Below, piece after piece: positions 24,899-33,236 of a DNA stretch of 64,000 nucleotides. The number at the start of each line of letters is the position of its first letter. The stretch's first letter is position 1. The position numbers and the translations under genes are program-made. Origin of the DNA: CAZBWP01 sp964630265 (GTDB lineage Bacteria > Pseudomonadota > Alphaproteobacteria > Rhodospirillales > Defluviicoccaceae); the NCBI GenBank assembly GCA_964630265.1, contig CAZVRW010000004.1, positions 1-64,000 on the forward strand, read 5' to 3'. Under the pieces are notes generated by a model that did not search any database, had not been told where the DNA came from, and was given only the letters and a program-made list of their open reading frames with translations.

Positions 24899-25141
24899 CT
24901 AGGCGGCGAACGGATTGGCGAACAGCAGCAGCAGGGCGATGACGAGGCAGTAGATCGCCATGGTCTCGATCATGGCGAGACCGACGAACAGCGTCCGGGA
25001 GAGGGCGCCGGCCGCTTCCGGTTGCCGGGCGATGGCTTCCATGGCGGCGGCGACCGCTCGACCTTCGGCCAGCGCCGGGAAGACCGAGCCGACACAGACG
25101 GCGATGGTCGCTCCCAGAATGCTCAAGGTGGCAACGTCCAT
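24899..25141 (-). CDS. atpE: N-type ATPase c subunit with two-carboxylate ion site
   Basis: An 80-residue two-helix rotor-ring protein. Helix 1 carries Pro22 and Glu26 in FPALAEG; the loop is ARQPE. Helix 2 carries Glu59, Thr60 and Tyr64 in IETMAIY. With an offset of six these fall on Pro28, Gln32, Glu65, Ser66 and Tyr70 of the Na+-binding Ilyobacter tartaricus c ring, so the site has the Na+-type pattern with a second carboxylate, as described for N-ATPases. The motif does not settle the ion: the N-ATPase ring of Burkholderia pseudomallei was reported to be proton specific. It is 11 bases downstream of atpB. Confidence 0.94.
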   Translation of the reverse strand: MDVATLSILGATIAVCVGSVFPALAEGRAVAAAMEAIARQPEAAGALSRTLFVGLAMIETMAIYCLVIALLLLFANPFAA

Positions 25142-25152
25142 GTGTCTCCTCC

Positions 25153-25827
25153 TCAATGGGCTTCGAACGACTCGACGGCGGCTCCCACGAACACGGTCGT
25201 CAGGACGGTGAAGATGTACGCCTGTACCAGACCGATGAGAATGCCGAGGGCCATGATCGGCACCGGCACCAGCAGTCCGGCGATCGCCAGCAGCAGGCCG
25301 ATGGCGAATTCGTGGCTCATAATGTTGCCGAACAGCCGGACTGCAAGCGAGACCGTGCGCGTCAGTTCCGAGAGCACGTTGAGCGGCAGCAGCAAGGGGT
25401 TGGGCTTGAGGTAGCGCAGCAGATGCCGGCGCAGGCCGCGTTCGCGAATGCCGAACACGTGGGCGGCGGCGAAGGCGAGCAGGGCAAGGACGGCGGGCGT
25501 CTCGAACGTCGCTGTCGGCGGCCGCACACCCGGGATGATCACCGAGAGATTGGCGAACACGAGGAAGAGAAAGAGTGTGGCGACGAACGGCACGAATGGC
25601 TCCGGATCGCGCCGGATGGTCGCCTGGATCTGCTCGGCGATGCCCGTCACCACCAGTTCGAGAACCGCTTGAACGGGGCCGGCGACGATGCGGGGCCGGC
25701 GCAAACCCAGCCAACAGACGGCGACCGCAACGGCCATGATTCCCCAGGTGGTGACCACCGGTTCGCTGATCGGGACCGGCCCGACGTGAACGACGACGCT
25801 GGCGGCGAACGGCGAGGATTCGCTCAT
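25153..25827 (-). CDS. atpB: N-type ATPase a subunit
   Basis: Stator ion-channel subunit of 224 residues with five to six membrane segments. The conserved segment ELTRTVSLAVRLFGN contains the essential arginine (in SLAVRLFGN) that faces the c ring. The C-terminal GLVQAYIFTVLTTVFVG is typical. It starts 34 bases after the end of atpQ. In N-ATPase operons atpR normally stands between atpQ and atpB, and there is no room for it here. Confidence 0.93.
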   Translation of the reverse strand: MSESSPFAASVVVHVGPVPISEPVVTTWGIMAVAVAVCWLGLRRPRIVAGPVQAVLELVVTGIAEQIQATIRRDPEPFVPFVATLFLFLVFANLSVIIPGVRPPTATFETPAVLALLAFAAAHVFGIRERGLRRHLLRYLKPNPLLLPLNVLSELTRTVSLAVRLFGNIMSHEFAIGLLLAIAGLLVPVPIMALGILIGLVQAYIFTVLTTVFVGAAVESFEAH

Positions 25828-25861
25828 GGCGCCACGTCGCTCCCGGTCGCGCGCGCCGGGC

Positions 25862-26146
25862 TCATTCGCCCTTGATCCGCTGCCAAGCCATAGCGCAGCC
25901 GGCGGCCACCCCCAAGAACAGCAGCGCCGCCGTCATGGTGATGCCGGTCTCTAGGCTGCGGTCGAGCCAGCGGCCGAGGAACATGCCGGCCAAGGTCGGG
26001 GTGACGATCATCCAGCCGATGGAGCCGGCCAGCGCCAGATTCCGGATTAGCGGCCGCTCGCCCTCCCGGTCCCAGCGATGCTTGCGTTCGCGTCGGACCG
26101 CGACGCCGCGGCGCAGCGATTCGTGGTTGGGCGGCGGTCCCTTCAT
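25862..26146 (-). CDS. atpQ: N-type ATPase accessory membrane protein AtpQ
   Basis: A 94-residue protein with a basic N-terminus (1-32) and two membrane helices (about 37-58 and 67-86). They contain GWMIVTPTLAGMFLGRWLD, the pattern of the AtpI/AtpQ family of putative cation-transporting accessory proteins of F-ATPases. It overlaps the epsilon gene end by four bases (ATG at 26146, epsilon stop at 26143). In N-ATPases AtpQ and AtpR are thought to work together in Mg2+/Ca2+ supply or assembly; only AtpQ is present here. Confidence 0.82.
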   Translation of the reverse strand: MKGPPPNHESLRRGVAVRRERKHRWDREGERPLIRNLALAGSIGWMIVTPTLAGMFLGRWLDRSLETGITMTAALLFLGVAAGCAMAWQRIKGE

Positions 26147-26607
26147 CGACGGGGTCCCGCGGCGCGGCGGTTGCCGGCGACGACGGACGTGGCGGCGCGG
26201 TGGGCCCCGCGCATTTCGGGGTGGAGGAATTCGCGCAGGCGACGGATGGTGGCGAGTTGCAGCCGCGCCGCCGCGGTGCGCGCCAGCGCGTCGCGGTCCT
26301 GCTCCTCGCGGAAGCGCGCGACCATGGTTTGCTCGAGGGCCGTAAGATCGTCGCCGCAGATGGCTTCTCGCGTCGCGATGGCCACGCGGTGACCGTCGGC
26401 GACTCGCAGCACGCCGCCGCGGACGGCGACATAGCCCTCGTGCCGATCGGCATCGCGCCAAGCGACGATACCGATCTCCAGCGCGGTGAGGAAATCGGCG
26501 TGGCCTGCGAGGATGCCGAAGCTGCCCGTCTCGTCCTCTGCGCGCACGTGGACGACGTCGTCACGGTCGAGAACGACGTCGGTCGGCGTGGTCACCAGCA
26601 GCTTCAT
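26143..26607 (-). CDS. atpC: N-type ATPase epsilon subunit
   Basis: A 154-residue epsilon subunit. The N-terminal beta sandwich (MKLLVTTPTDVVLDRDDVVH, FGILAGHADFLTALEIG) is well conserved. The C-terminal part is two helices and ends in a basic tail about 15 residues longer than usual. The ATG at 26607 overlaps the stop of atpD by four bases, in an ATGA junction. The epsilon gene directly after beta at the operon front is a mark of N-ATPases. Confidence 0.92.
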   Translation of the reverse strand: MKLLVTTPTDVVLDRDDVVHVRAEDETGSFGILAGHADFLTALEIGIVAWRDADRHEGYVAVRGGVLRVADGHRVAIATREAICGDDLTALEQTMVARFREEQDRDALARTAAARLQLATIRRLREFLHPEMRGAHRAATSVVAGNRRAAGPRR

Positions 26608-28043
26608 GTCGTCACCTCGCGACCACGCTGGTGGCGGTCGCGAACCTGTTGCAGCGTGCCGGTCATGTAGAAGTCGCTCTCCCGCCAGTCCTCGCCTTCG
26701 CCATCGAGGATGGCGCGGCATCCGGCAATGACTTCGGCCAGGTCGACGGTGACTCCCGGCGCGCCGGTGAAATCCTCGGTCACCATGAACGGCTGCGTCA
26801 GGAAGCGCAGCAGCCGCCGCGCCCGGCGAACGGTTGTGCGGTCGGCGGCGCCAAGTTCGGCCATGCCGAGCAGCGAGATCACCTCCTGCAGATCGCGATA
26901 CTGGGCGATCGTGCGCTTGACGTCCTGGGCCACATCGTAGTGCTCGGCGCCGACCGTCCGCGGATCGAGCAGCACCGAGGTTGAGGTCAGCGGGTCGACC
27001 GCCGGGTAAAGGCCTTCGCTGGCCATCTCCCGCGACAGCACGATGGTCGAGTCGAGGTGGGAGAAGGTTTCCGCGACGGCCGGATCGGTGAAGTCGTCGG
27101 CCGGCACGTAGACCGCCTGGATCGCGGTGATCGCCCGGTCGCCCACTGAGGTGATGCGTTCTTCGAGTTGGGCGATCTCCGACGCCAATGTCGGCTGATA
27201 GCCGACCCGCGACGGCAGCCGGCCGAGCAGGCCGGAGACCTCGCCGCCGGCCTGGACGAAGCGGAATACGTTGTCGATGAGCAGCAGCACGTCCTCCTGC
27301 ATGACGTCGCGGACGTACTCGGCGACGGCAAGGGCGCTCATGCCGACGCGCCAGCGCGCGCCCGGCGGCTCGTTCATCTGCCCGAACATCATGGTGGTGC
27401 GGGAAAGAACCCCCGACTGCCGCAGTTCGAGCAACAGTTCGTGCCCTTCGCGCGAGCGTTCGCCGATGCCGGCGAACACCGAGATGCCGGCGTAGCGCTC
27501 GACGGTGGTGCGGATGAGTTCCATGATGAGCACCGTTTTGCCGACGCCGGCGCCGCCGAACATCCCCGCCTTGCCGCCACGCACCAACGGCGCCAGGAGG
27601 TCGATGACCTTGATGCCGGTGATCAGCTGTTCGCCCGCATGGCCGCTTTGGCTCAGCCGCGGGCTCGGCGCGTGGACCGATCGCCGCGGCACGTCGGCGG
27701 GGAGGGGGCCGAGGTTGTCGATCGGTTCGCCCACCACGTTGAGCAGGCGGCCAAGCACTGCCTTGCCCACGGGCACGGTGATCGGGCCACCGGTCGAGCG
27801 GACGACGGCGCCACGGCCGAGGCCGGCCGTATCCTGCATCGCCACCGTACGCGCGGTCTTGGGGTCGAGATGCTGCTGCACCTCGAGGATCAGCCGGTGC
27901 GGCCCATCCCAGGCGACGACCAGGGCCGTGTCGATGGCCGGCAAGTCGGCTGCGTCGGCGACCTCCACGTCGACGACGGACCCGCGCACGGCGGTAACGT
28001 GGCCGATGGTTTGCAGGACGTGAGAATCGTCCGATGCGCCCAT
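26604..28043 (-). CDS. atpD: N-type ATPase beta subunit (catalytic)
   Basis: Catalytic subunit of 479 residues. The P-loop GGAGVGKTVLIMEL lies near residue 165, with GERSREGHELL containing the catalytic Glu region, and MNEPPGARWRVGM, EDVLLLIDNVFRF and the adenine pocket around FMVTEDFTG. It is the first gene of the operon; the ATG at 28043 opens into MGASDDSHVLQTIGHVTAV. All catalytic residues seem in place, so the complex should hydrolyse or make ATP. Confidence 0.95.
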   Translation of the reverse strand: MGASDDSHVLQTIGHVTAVRGSVVDVEVADAADLPAIDTALVVAWDGPHRLILEVQQHLDPKTARTVAMQDTAGLGRGAVVRSTGGPITVPVGKAVLGRLLNVVGEPIDNLGPLPADVPRRSVHAPSPRLSQSGHAGEQLITGIKVIDLLAPLVRGGKAGMFGGAGVGKTVLIMELIRTTVERYAGISVFAGIGERSREGHELLLELRQSGVLSRTTMMFGQMNEPPGARWRVGMSALAVAEYVRDVMQEDVLLLIDNVFRFVQAGGEVSGLLGRLPSRVGYQPTLASEIAQLEERITSVGDRAITAIQAVYVPADDFTDPAVAETFSHLDSTIVLSREMASEGLYPAVDPLTSTSVLLDPRTVGAEHYDVAQDVKRTIAQYRDLQEVISLLGMAELGAADRTTVRRARRLLRFLTQPFMVTEDFTGAPGVTVDLAEVIAGCRAILDGEGEDWRESDFYMTGTLQQVRDRHQRGREVTT

Positions 28044-28444
28044 TGCTCTGCTTCGTTGCTCCTGACGGCGCCCCGGCGAGGCCCCGGGCCTCCGGATCGC
28101 CAACCTTCAGTCTATCGCGGAAGGGTTGAGGATCGAAGGGTTTGTCGGCCGCCATGTCCCTTACCGTGTCGCTTGCCACGTCGCTTGCCGGGACAAGCGC
28201 CGCGTCGGTGGGGCAGGGTGGATCGCGGCTCGGCCCCCAAACGCATCAGGGCGCTGGGCGGCGCCGGGGGGGTGCCGGGGCGGGCGTGGGCGTGGCGTCG
28301 GCGCTGCAGCACCGGGGGCGGCCAATGTCGCCGTTTTTGCTTGACCCTGAATCCATTGTGGGTACCCCTGTTGTCAATGTGACGAACACGCGATGGCCGC
28401 CGGCGCGCACGCGCGCCGTCGTTTGTTCAGGGGAGGATACCAAG
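28044..28444. other. 401-base spacer between divergent atp and liv operons
   Basis: No gene was recognised. It must hold the promoters of both operons. On the plus strand a TTGACC hexamer at 28341-28346 is the best -35 candidate for the liv genes, but no good -10 follows. A small direct repeat, GTCGCTTGCC twice 12 bases apart, lies around 28168-28190. Confidence 0.4.
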
Positions 28445-29617
28445 ATGATCCAACGACTGCTTCGCCGCCGCGCCTTCGGCCGGTTGGCGCTCGTGCCCGT
28501 GCTCGCCGCGATCTTCGGCCTCGCCGTTGCCGCCCAGGCGGCGGAGCCGGTGCGGATCGGCGCGTTTCTCGCCGCCTCGGGCGGGGCGTCGTTCCTCGGG
28601 GATCCCGAGAAGAAGACCCTTGAGATGTATGTGGAGAAGATCAATGCCGACGGTGGTGTGCTGGGCCGCCCGGTCGAGTTGATCGTCTATGATACCGCGA
28701 GCGATGCGAAAAAGGCGCTGACCGCCGTCAAGCGGCTGATCCTGCAGGACGAAGTCGATGCGATCGTCGGCGGCACCACAACCGGCGAGACCATGGCCGT
28801 GATTCCCGAGGTGGAGAAGGCGGGCGTGCCGTTCATATCGCTCGCCGGCGCCGGCGTGATCATCGATCCGGTGAAGACGTGGGTGTTCAAGACGCCGCAC
28901 ACCGACACGCTCGCCGTCCAGAAGATCTTCCAGGACATGACGGACCAGGGCTTGACCCGGATCGGCGTGCTGTCCGGTAGCGGCGGCTTCGACAAGTCCT
29001 GTCACGAGAACGTCGTGGCGCTGGCGCCCGGGTTCGGCATCACCATCGTTGCCGACGAGTCCCACGGCAAGGGCGACACCGACGTGACGCCGCAGCTCAC
29101 CCGCATCAAGTCGGCCGAGGGTGTGCAGGCGTTTCTCTATTGCGGCTTCGGCGCGCCGACCAGCATCGTCGCCAAGAATGTCCAGCAGCTCGGGTTGGAC
29201 ATGCCGCACTACCAGACCCACGGTTCGGGATCGCAGAAGTTCATCGACGCCGCCGGTGGGGCGGCCGAGGGTGTCCGGCTGCCGGCGGCGGCGCTGCTGG
29301 TCGTCGAGCAGTTGCCCGACGAGCATCCGCAGAAGGCGGTGGCCACGTCGTATAAGGAGGCCTACGAAGCACGCTGGCAGGATTCGATCTCCACCTTCGG
29401 CGGCCACGCCTATGACGGCCTGTTCCTGCTCGTCGAGGCGATGCAGCGCGCCGGCTCCACCGACAAGGCGGCGGTGCGTGACGAGATCGAGAAGACGGCG
29501 CGCTTCATCGGCGTCGACGGCATCTTCACCATGTCGGAGGACGATCACCTGGGACTCGGTCCGAACTCGTTCGTCATGGTCGAGGTGCGGGACGGCGGCT
29601 GGATGCTGCTGCGGTAG
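28445..29617 (+). CDS. branched-chain amino acid type ABC transporter, substrate-binding protein
   Basis: Periplasmic type-I binding protein of 390 residues (LivK/LivJ family). The signal peptide (about 1-34) ends at AAQAAEP. The mature protein begins VRIGAFLAASGG, with the ligand-loop patterns TSDAKKALTAVKRLI and VGGTTTGETMAV. The ATG at 28445 is preceded by GGGGAGGATACC. It is first in a five-gene importer operon. The ligand could be a branched-chain amino acid, another amino acid, an amide or an aromatic acid; the family is broad. Confidence 0.88.
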   Translation: MIQRLLRRRAFGRLALVPVLAAIFGLAVAAQAAEPVRIGAFLAASGGASFLGDPEKKTLEMYVEKINADGGVLGRPVELIVYDTASDAKKALTAVKRLILQDEVDAIVGGTTTGETMAVIPEVEKAGVPFISLAGAGVIIDPVKTWVFKTPHTDTLAVQKIFQDMTDQGLTRIGVLSGSGGFDKSCHENVVALAPGFGITIVADESHGKGDTDVTPQLTRIKSAEGVQAFLYCGFGAPTSIVAKNVQQLGLDMPHYQTHGSGSQKFIDAAGGAAEGVRLPAAALLVVEQLPDEHPQKAVATSYKEAYEARWQDSISTFGGHAYDGLFLLVEAMQRAGSTDKAAVRDEIEKTARFIGVDGIFTMSEDDHLGLGPNSFVMVEVRDGGWMLLR

Positions 29618-29651
29618 GCGGTTCGGGCGGACATCGGGCGAGAGGCGCGGG

Positions 29652-30527
29652 GTGTCCGCCGATTTTCTGCAGTTTCTGATCTCCGGCGTGACGGTCGGCG
29701 CGACCTATGCCTTGGTCGGCGTCGGCTTCTCGATCATCTACAACTCCAGCCAAGTCATCAATTTCGCCCAGGGCGAGTTCCTGATGATCGCCGGAATGTC
29801 GACCGTCGCGCTGCTCGACGCCGGCGTGCCGCTGCCGCTCGCCGTGCTCCTCGCCCTCGTCGTCACCATCCTCGTCGGGTTGGCGCTGGAGCGGTTGGCG
29901 ATCGCGCCGGCGCGGGGCGCGTCGGTGGTGACGCTGATCATCATCACCATTGGTGCCTCGATCTTCCTGCGCGGTGCCGCCGAACTGATCTGGGGGCGGG
30001 ACTTCCGCAGCGTGCCGGCGTTTTCCGGCTCCGACGCCATCGCCATTGGCGGCGCCACGGTGCTGCCGCAGAGCCTCTGGGTGATCGGTGCGACGCTGAT
30101 CGGCATCGTCCTGCTGCGCTGGTTCTTCGAGCGGACCCTGCTCGGCAAGGGGATGCTCGCCACCGCCCACAACCCGCTGGTGGCGCGGCTGATCGGCATC
30201 GATACGCGCTTCATCATGAGCCTCAGCTTCGGCCTGGCGGCGCTGTTCGGCGGCATCGCCGGGGTGCTCATCGCGCCGATCTCGCTGGCCTATCCCGAGG
30301 TCGGCGTGATGCTCGGGCTGAAGGGCTTCTGCGCCGCCATCCTCGGCGGTCTCGGCAACCCGATGGGAGCGATCGCCGGCGGCCTGATCGTCGGCGTCTC
30401 CGAGGCGATGACGGCGGGCTACGTGTCGTCCGCCTACAAGGACGCCGTCGCCTTCGTCATCATTCTCGTCGTCCTCGTCGCCATGCCGCGCGGGCTGTTC
30501 GGCGCCAGCGCCGCCGATCGGGTGTGA
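29652..30527 (+). CDS. livH: branched-chain amino acid type ABC permease LivH
   Basis: Inner-membrane permease of 291 residues with about eight helices. It starts FLQFLISGVTVGATYALVGVGF and carries the LivH pattern NFAQGEFLMI. The cytoplasmic loop NPLVARLIGID is the coupling region to the ATPases. A GTG start at 29652 is used. The stop overlaps the livM start (GTGA), so the two permeases are translationally coupled. Confidence 0.92.
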   Translation: MSADFLQFLISGVTVGATYALVGVGFSIIYNSSQVINFAQGEFLMIAGMSTVALLDAGVPLPLAVLLALVVTILVGLALERLAIAPARGASVVTLIIITIGASIFLRGAAELIWGRDFRSVPAFSGSDAIAIGGATVLPQSLWVIGATLIGIVLLRWFFERTLLGKGMLATAHNPLVARLIGIDTRFIMSLSFGLAALFGGIAGVLIAPISLAYPEVGVMLGLKGFCAAILGGLGNPMGAIAGGLIVGVSEAMTAGYVSSAYKDAVAFVIILVVLVAMPRGLFGASAADRV

Positions 30528-31468
30528 TCGATCTTCGCTCCCCGCGGCTCGGTGGTCTCGCGGCGATTGCCGCGGTGGTGGTCGTGCTGCCGGCGTTCCT
30601 GCCCAACGCCTTCTGGTATGACGTCGCGGTGCTGATCGGCATCAACGCCATCGTCTGCGTCGGCCTCAATCTGCTGATCGGTTATGCCGGCCAGATCAGC
30701 CTCGGCCACGCCGGCTTCTTCGGCCTCGGTGCCTATGCCTCGGGCATCCTGACAGCGACCTGGAACTGGCCACCGCTCGCGGCGCTCGCCGTCGGCGCCC
30801 TCGCGGTCGGTCTGATTGCCTATCTGGTGGCAAAGCCGATCTTGAAGCTGAAGGGGCATTACCTGGCGATGGGCACGCTCGGCCTCGGCATCATCATTTT
30901 CATCGCGGTCAACCAGGAGGTGGGGTTGACGGGCGGCCCCGATGGCATGGTCGTCCCGGGGCTGTCGGTGCTGGGCTTCGAATTCGTCGACGAACGGCAG
31001 TGGTACTGGCTGGTGGGCGGCTTGCTGGTGGTCAGCGTCTGGCTCACCCTCAACCTCGTCGACTCTCCGGTCGGACGGGCGCTGCGCTCGGTGCACGGCA
31101 GCGAAGTGGCGGCGGCGGTGGCCGGCGTCGACGTCACCCGCTACAAGGTCTTGGTGTTCGTCGTCTCCGCCGTGCTGGCCAGCCTAGCCGGCAGCCTCTA
31201 TGCCCACTACGCAGGGTTCATCACGCCGACCGAGGCGGCCTTCGGCCATTCCATCGAACTGGTGACCATGGTCGTACTCGGCGGACTCGCCTCGACCTTC
31301 GGGGCGGTCGTCGGCGCCGCCATCCTGACCATGTTGCCGCAGTTGCTCGTCGCCTTCCACGATTACGAGATGCTGGCATTTGGCGCCATTCTGATGGGGA
31401 CGATGATCTTCATGCGCCGCGGCCTGGTGCCGAGCCTCGCGACCCTGCTGCGGAGCCGCCGGCGGTGA
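30524..31468 (+). CDS. livM: branched-chain amino acid type ABC permease LivM
   Basis: Second permease, 314 residues with about nine helices. The family segments GYAGQISLGHAGFFGLGAY and LKLKGHYLAMGTLG are present, and the coupling loop reads VHGSEVAAAVAGVDVTRYK. It pairs with LivH. Start (GTG 30524) and stop both overlap neighbouring genes by four bases. Confidence 0.93.
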   Translation: MIDLRSPRLGGLAAIAAVVVVLPAFLPNAFWYDVAVLIGINAIVCVGLNLLIGYAGQISLGHAGFFGLGAYASGILTATWNWPPLAALAVGALAVGLIAYLVAKPILKLKGHYLAMGTLGLGIIIFIAVNQEVGLTGGPDGMVVPGLSVLGFEFVDERQWYWLVGGLLVVSVWLTLNLVDSPVGRALRSVHGSEVAAAVAGVDVTRYKVLVFVVSAVLASLAGSLYAHYAGFITPTEAAFGHSIELVTMVVLGGLASTFGAVVGAAILTMLPQLLVAFHDYEMLAFGAILMGTMIFMRRGLVPSLATLLRSRRR

Positions 31469-32286
31469 ATGACGCGGTCCATCCGGACGATCCGGTCGCG
31501 GCCGCTGGCCGCCCGGCGCCGCTGCTCGCGGTAGACGGTCTGCACAAGAGTTTCGGCAACGTCGCCGCCATCGACGACCTGCACTTTGCGGTGGAGGCCG
31601 GCGCCATCCACGCGATCATCGGCCCCAACGGCGCCGGCAAGACGACCCTGCTCAATATGCTGAGCGGCATCTATACGCCGACGCGCGGCCGTGTCCTGTT
31701 CGATGGACGCGATGTCACCGGCGAGCCGCCGCATGTGCTGGCCCGCCGCGGCATCTCCCGCACCTTCCAGAACCTGCAGATCTTTCTCAACATGTCGGCC
31801 ATCGACAACGTCATGGTCGGCTATCATCTGCGCTGCGACGGCCGCTTCCTGCCGTCCCTGCTGCGTCTGCCCTCCGTTGCCCGCAAGGATCGGGAATACC
31901 GCGAGCGGGCGGTGGCGCTGCTGGAGTACGTCGGCCTCAAGGACTATGTCCGGGCCGAGGCGTCGGCGATGCCGTACGGCGCGCTGAAGCGTCTCGAACT
32001 GGCGCGGGCGCTGGCGGTGCAGCCGCGGCTGCTGTTGCTCGACGAGCCGGCGGCGGGCCTCAACCCGACCGAGACCGGCGCGCTCGATGGGCTGATCGGC
32101 AAGGTCGCCGATCGCGGCGTGACCATCGTGCTGGTGGAACACGACATGAAGCTGGTGTGGGCGGTCTCGTCGCGCATCCTGGTGCTCGACCGGGGGCGAT
32201 TCCTGGCCGAGGGGACCGGCGAGCAGATCCGCCGCGACGCCGACGTGGTCGCCGCCTATCTGGGCGAGCGGGGCCGCCATGCCTGA
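31465..32286 (+). CDS. livG: ABC transporter ATPase LivG
   Basis: ATP-binding subunit of 273 residues. Walker A is GPNGAGKTT and Walker B is LLLLDEPAAGLNP. The signature stretch YGALKRLELARAL is modified from LSGGQ in the manner typical of LivG. The GTG at 31465 overlaps the livM stop. The first 24 residues are a Pro/Ala-rich extension before the domain starts at LLAVDGLHKSF. Confidence 0.92.
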   Translation: MNDAVHPDDPVAAAGRPAPLLAVDGLHKSFGNVAAIDDLHFAVEAGAIHAIIGPNGAGKTTLLNMLSGIYTPTRGRVLFDGRDVTGEPPHVLARRGISRTFQNLQIFLNMSAIDNVMVGYHLRCDGRFLPSLLRLPSVARKDREYRERAVALLEYVGLKDYVRAEASAMPYGALKRLELARALAVQPRLLLLDEPAAGLNPTETGALDGLIGKVADRGVTIVLVEHDMKLVWAVSSRILVLDRGRFLAEGTGEQIRRDADVVAAYLGERGRHA

Positions 32287-32998
32287 CCCGGCGCCGCTGC
32301 TCGCGGTCGAGGGGCTGGATGCCCGCTACGGTCCGGTGCACGCGCTGCGGGGCGTGTCCCTGTCCATTGATGCGGGCGAACTGGTCACCCTGGTCGGCGC
32401 CAACGGTGCCGGCAAGACGACGCTGCTGCGGGTGATCTCCGGCGTGGTGGCGGCGAGCGCCGGCGCGGTGCGGTTCGACGGCGCCGATATCACCCGGCTG
32501 GCGGCCGAACAGCGGGTTCGCCGCGGTATCGCCCAGGTGCCGGAAGGGCGGCAGGTGCTGGCACCGATGACGGTGGAAGACAATCTCCGGCTCGGCGGCT
32601 ACACCCGTCCCAGGGCTGAGGTCGCCGCATCGCTGGCGGCGGTCTACGAGATGTTCCCGGCGTTGGTGGAGCGTCGCGGCGAGGCGGCGGGCCTGCTCTC
32701 CGGCGGTCAGCAGCAGATGCTGGCGATGGCCCGCGCGCTGATGGCGAAACCGCGCATCCTGTTGCTGGACGAGCCAAGCATGGGCCTCTCGCCGATCCTG
32801 GTGGACGAGGTGTTCGCCATCATCGAGCGGCTGCGCGCCGCCGGCACGACCATCTTCCTGGTGGAGCAGAACGCCTACCTGGGCCTCTCGGTCGCCGACC
32901 GCGGCTACGTCCTCGAGGCCGGCGCCATGGTCCTCACCGACACCGGCCGTGCGCTGATGGAGAACGACCAAGTCAAGGCGGCCTACCTCGGGCTGTAG
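32279..32998 (+). CDS. livF: ABC transporter ATPase LivF
   Basis: Second ATP-binding subunit, 239 residues. Walker A is GANGAGKTT, the signature is LLSGGQQQMLAMARAL, and Walker B is ILLLDEPSMGLSP, all intact. The ATG at 32279 overlaps the end of livG by eight bases. It completes the K-H-M-G-F set of the importer and is the last gene of the operon. Confidence 0.93.
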   Translation: MPDPAPLLAVEGLDARYGPVHALRGVSLSIDAGELVTLVGANGAGKTTLLRVISGVVAASAGAVRFDGADITRLAAEQRVRRGIAQVPEGRQVLAPMTVEDNLRLGGYTRPRAEVAASLAAVYEMFPALVERRGEAAGLLSGGQQQMLAMARALMAKPRILLLDEPSMGLSPILVDEVFAIIERLRAAGTTIFLVEQNAYLGLSVADRGYVLEAGAMVLTDTGRALMENDQVKAAYLGL

Positions 32999-33026
32999 CG
33001 CCCGCGTTGCCGGATGTCCCCCGCTC

Positions 33027-33236
33027 TCACGCCGGCGTCGTCCCCGCGTGGTCGAAGCCGGCGGCGGTGACCGCCTCCCGGACGAGGTTTTCGTCGGCGC
33101 CGCTCACGGTGACGGTACCGGCCGTCAGATCGACGGAGACCTTGGCGGTGGGGGCGAGGTCGTGGATCGCGTTGGTCACGGCGCGGACGCAGCCGTCGCA
33201 GGACATTCCGGCCACGCGGTGGATGGTGTCGGTCAT
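33027..33236 (-). CDS. copZ: copper chaperone, heavy-metal-associated domain
   Basis: A 69-residue single HMA domain. The metal-binding motif GMSCDGC gives Cys13 and Cys16. It would carry Cu(I) in the cytosol to the copper ATPase encoded immediately upstream. Its ATG at 33236 overlaps the ATPase stop by four bases. The ATG giving MTDTIHRVAG was preferred over an in-frame start nine codons earlier that lies within the ATPase gene. Confidence 0.88.
   Translation of the reverse strand: MTDTIHRVAGMSCDGCVRAVTNAIHDLAPTAKVSVDLTAGTVTVSGADENLVREAVTAAGFDHAGTTPA

Noticed and set aside
25828..25861. Hidden atpR gene
   Set aside because: Only 34 bases separate atpQ from atpB, and other frames over atpQ and atpC are hydrophilic and arginine-rich.
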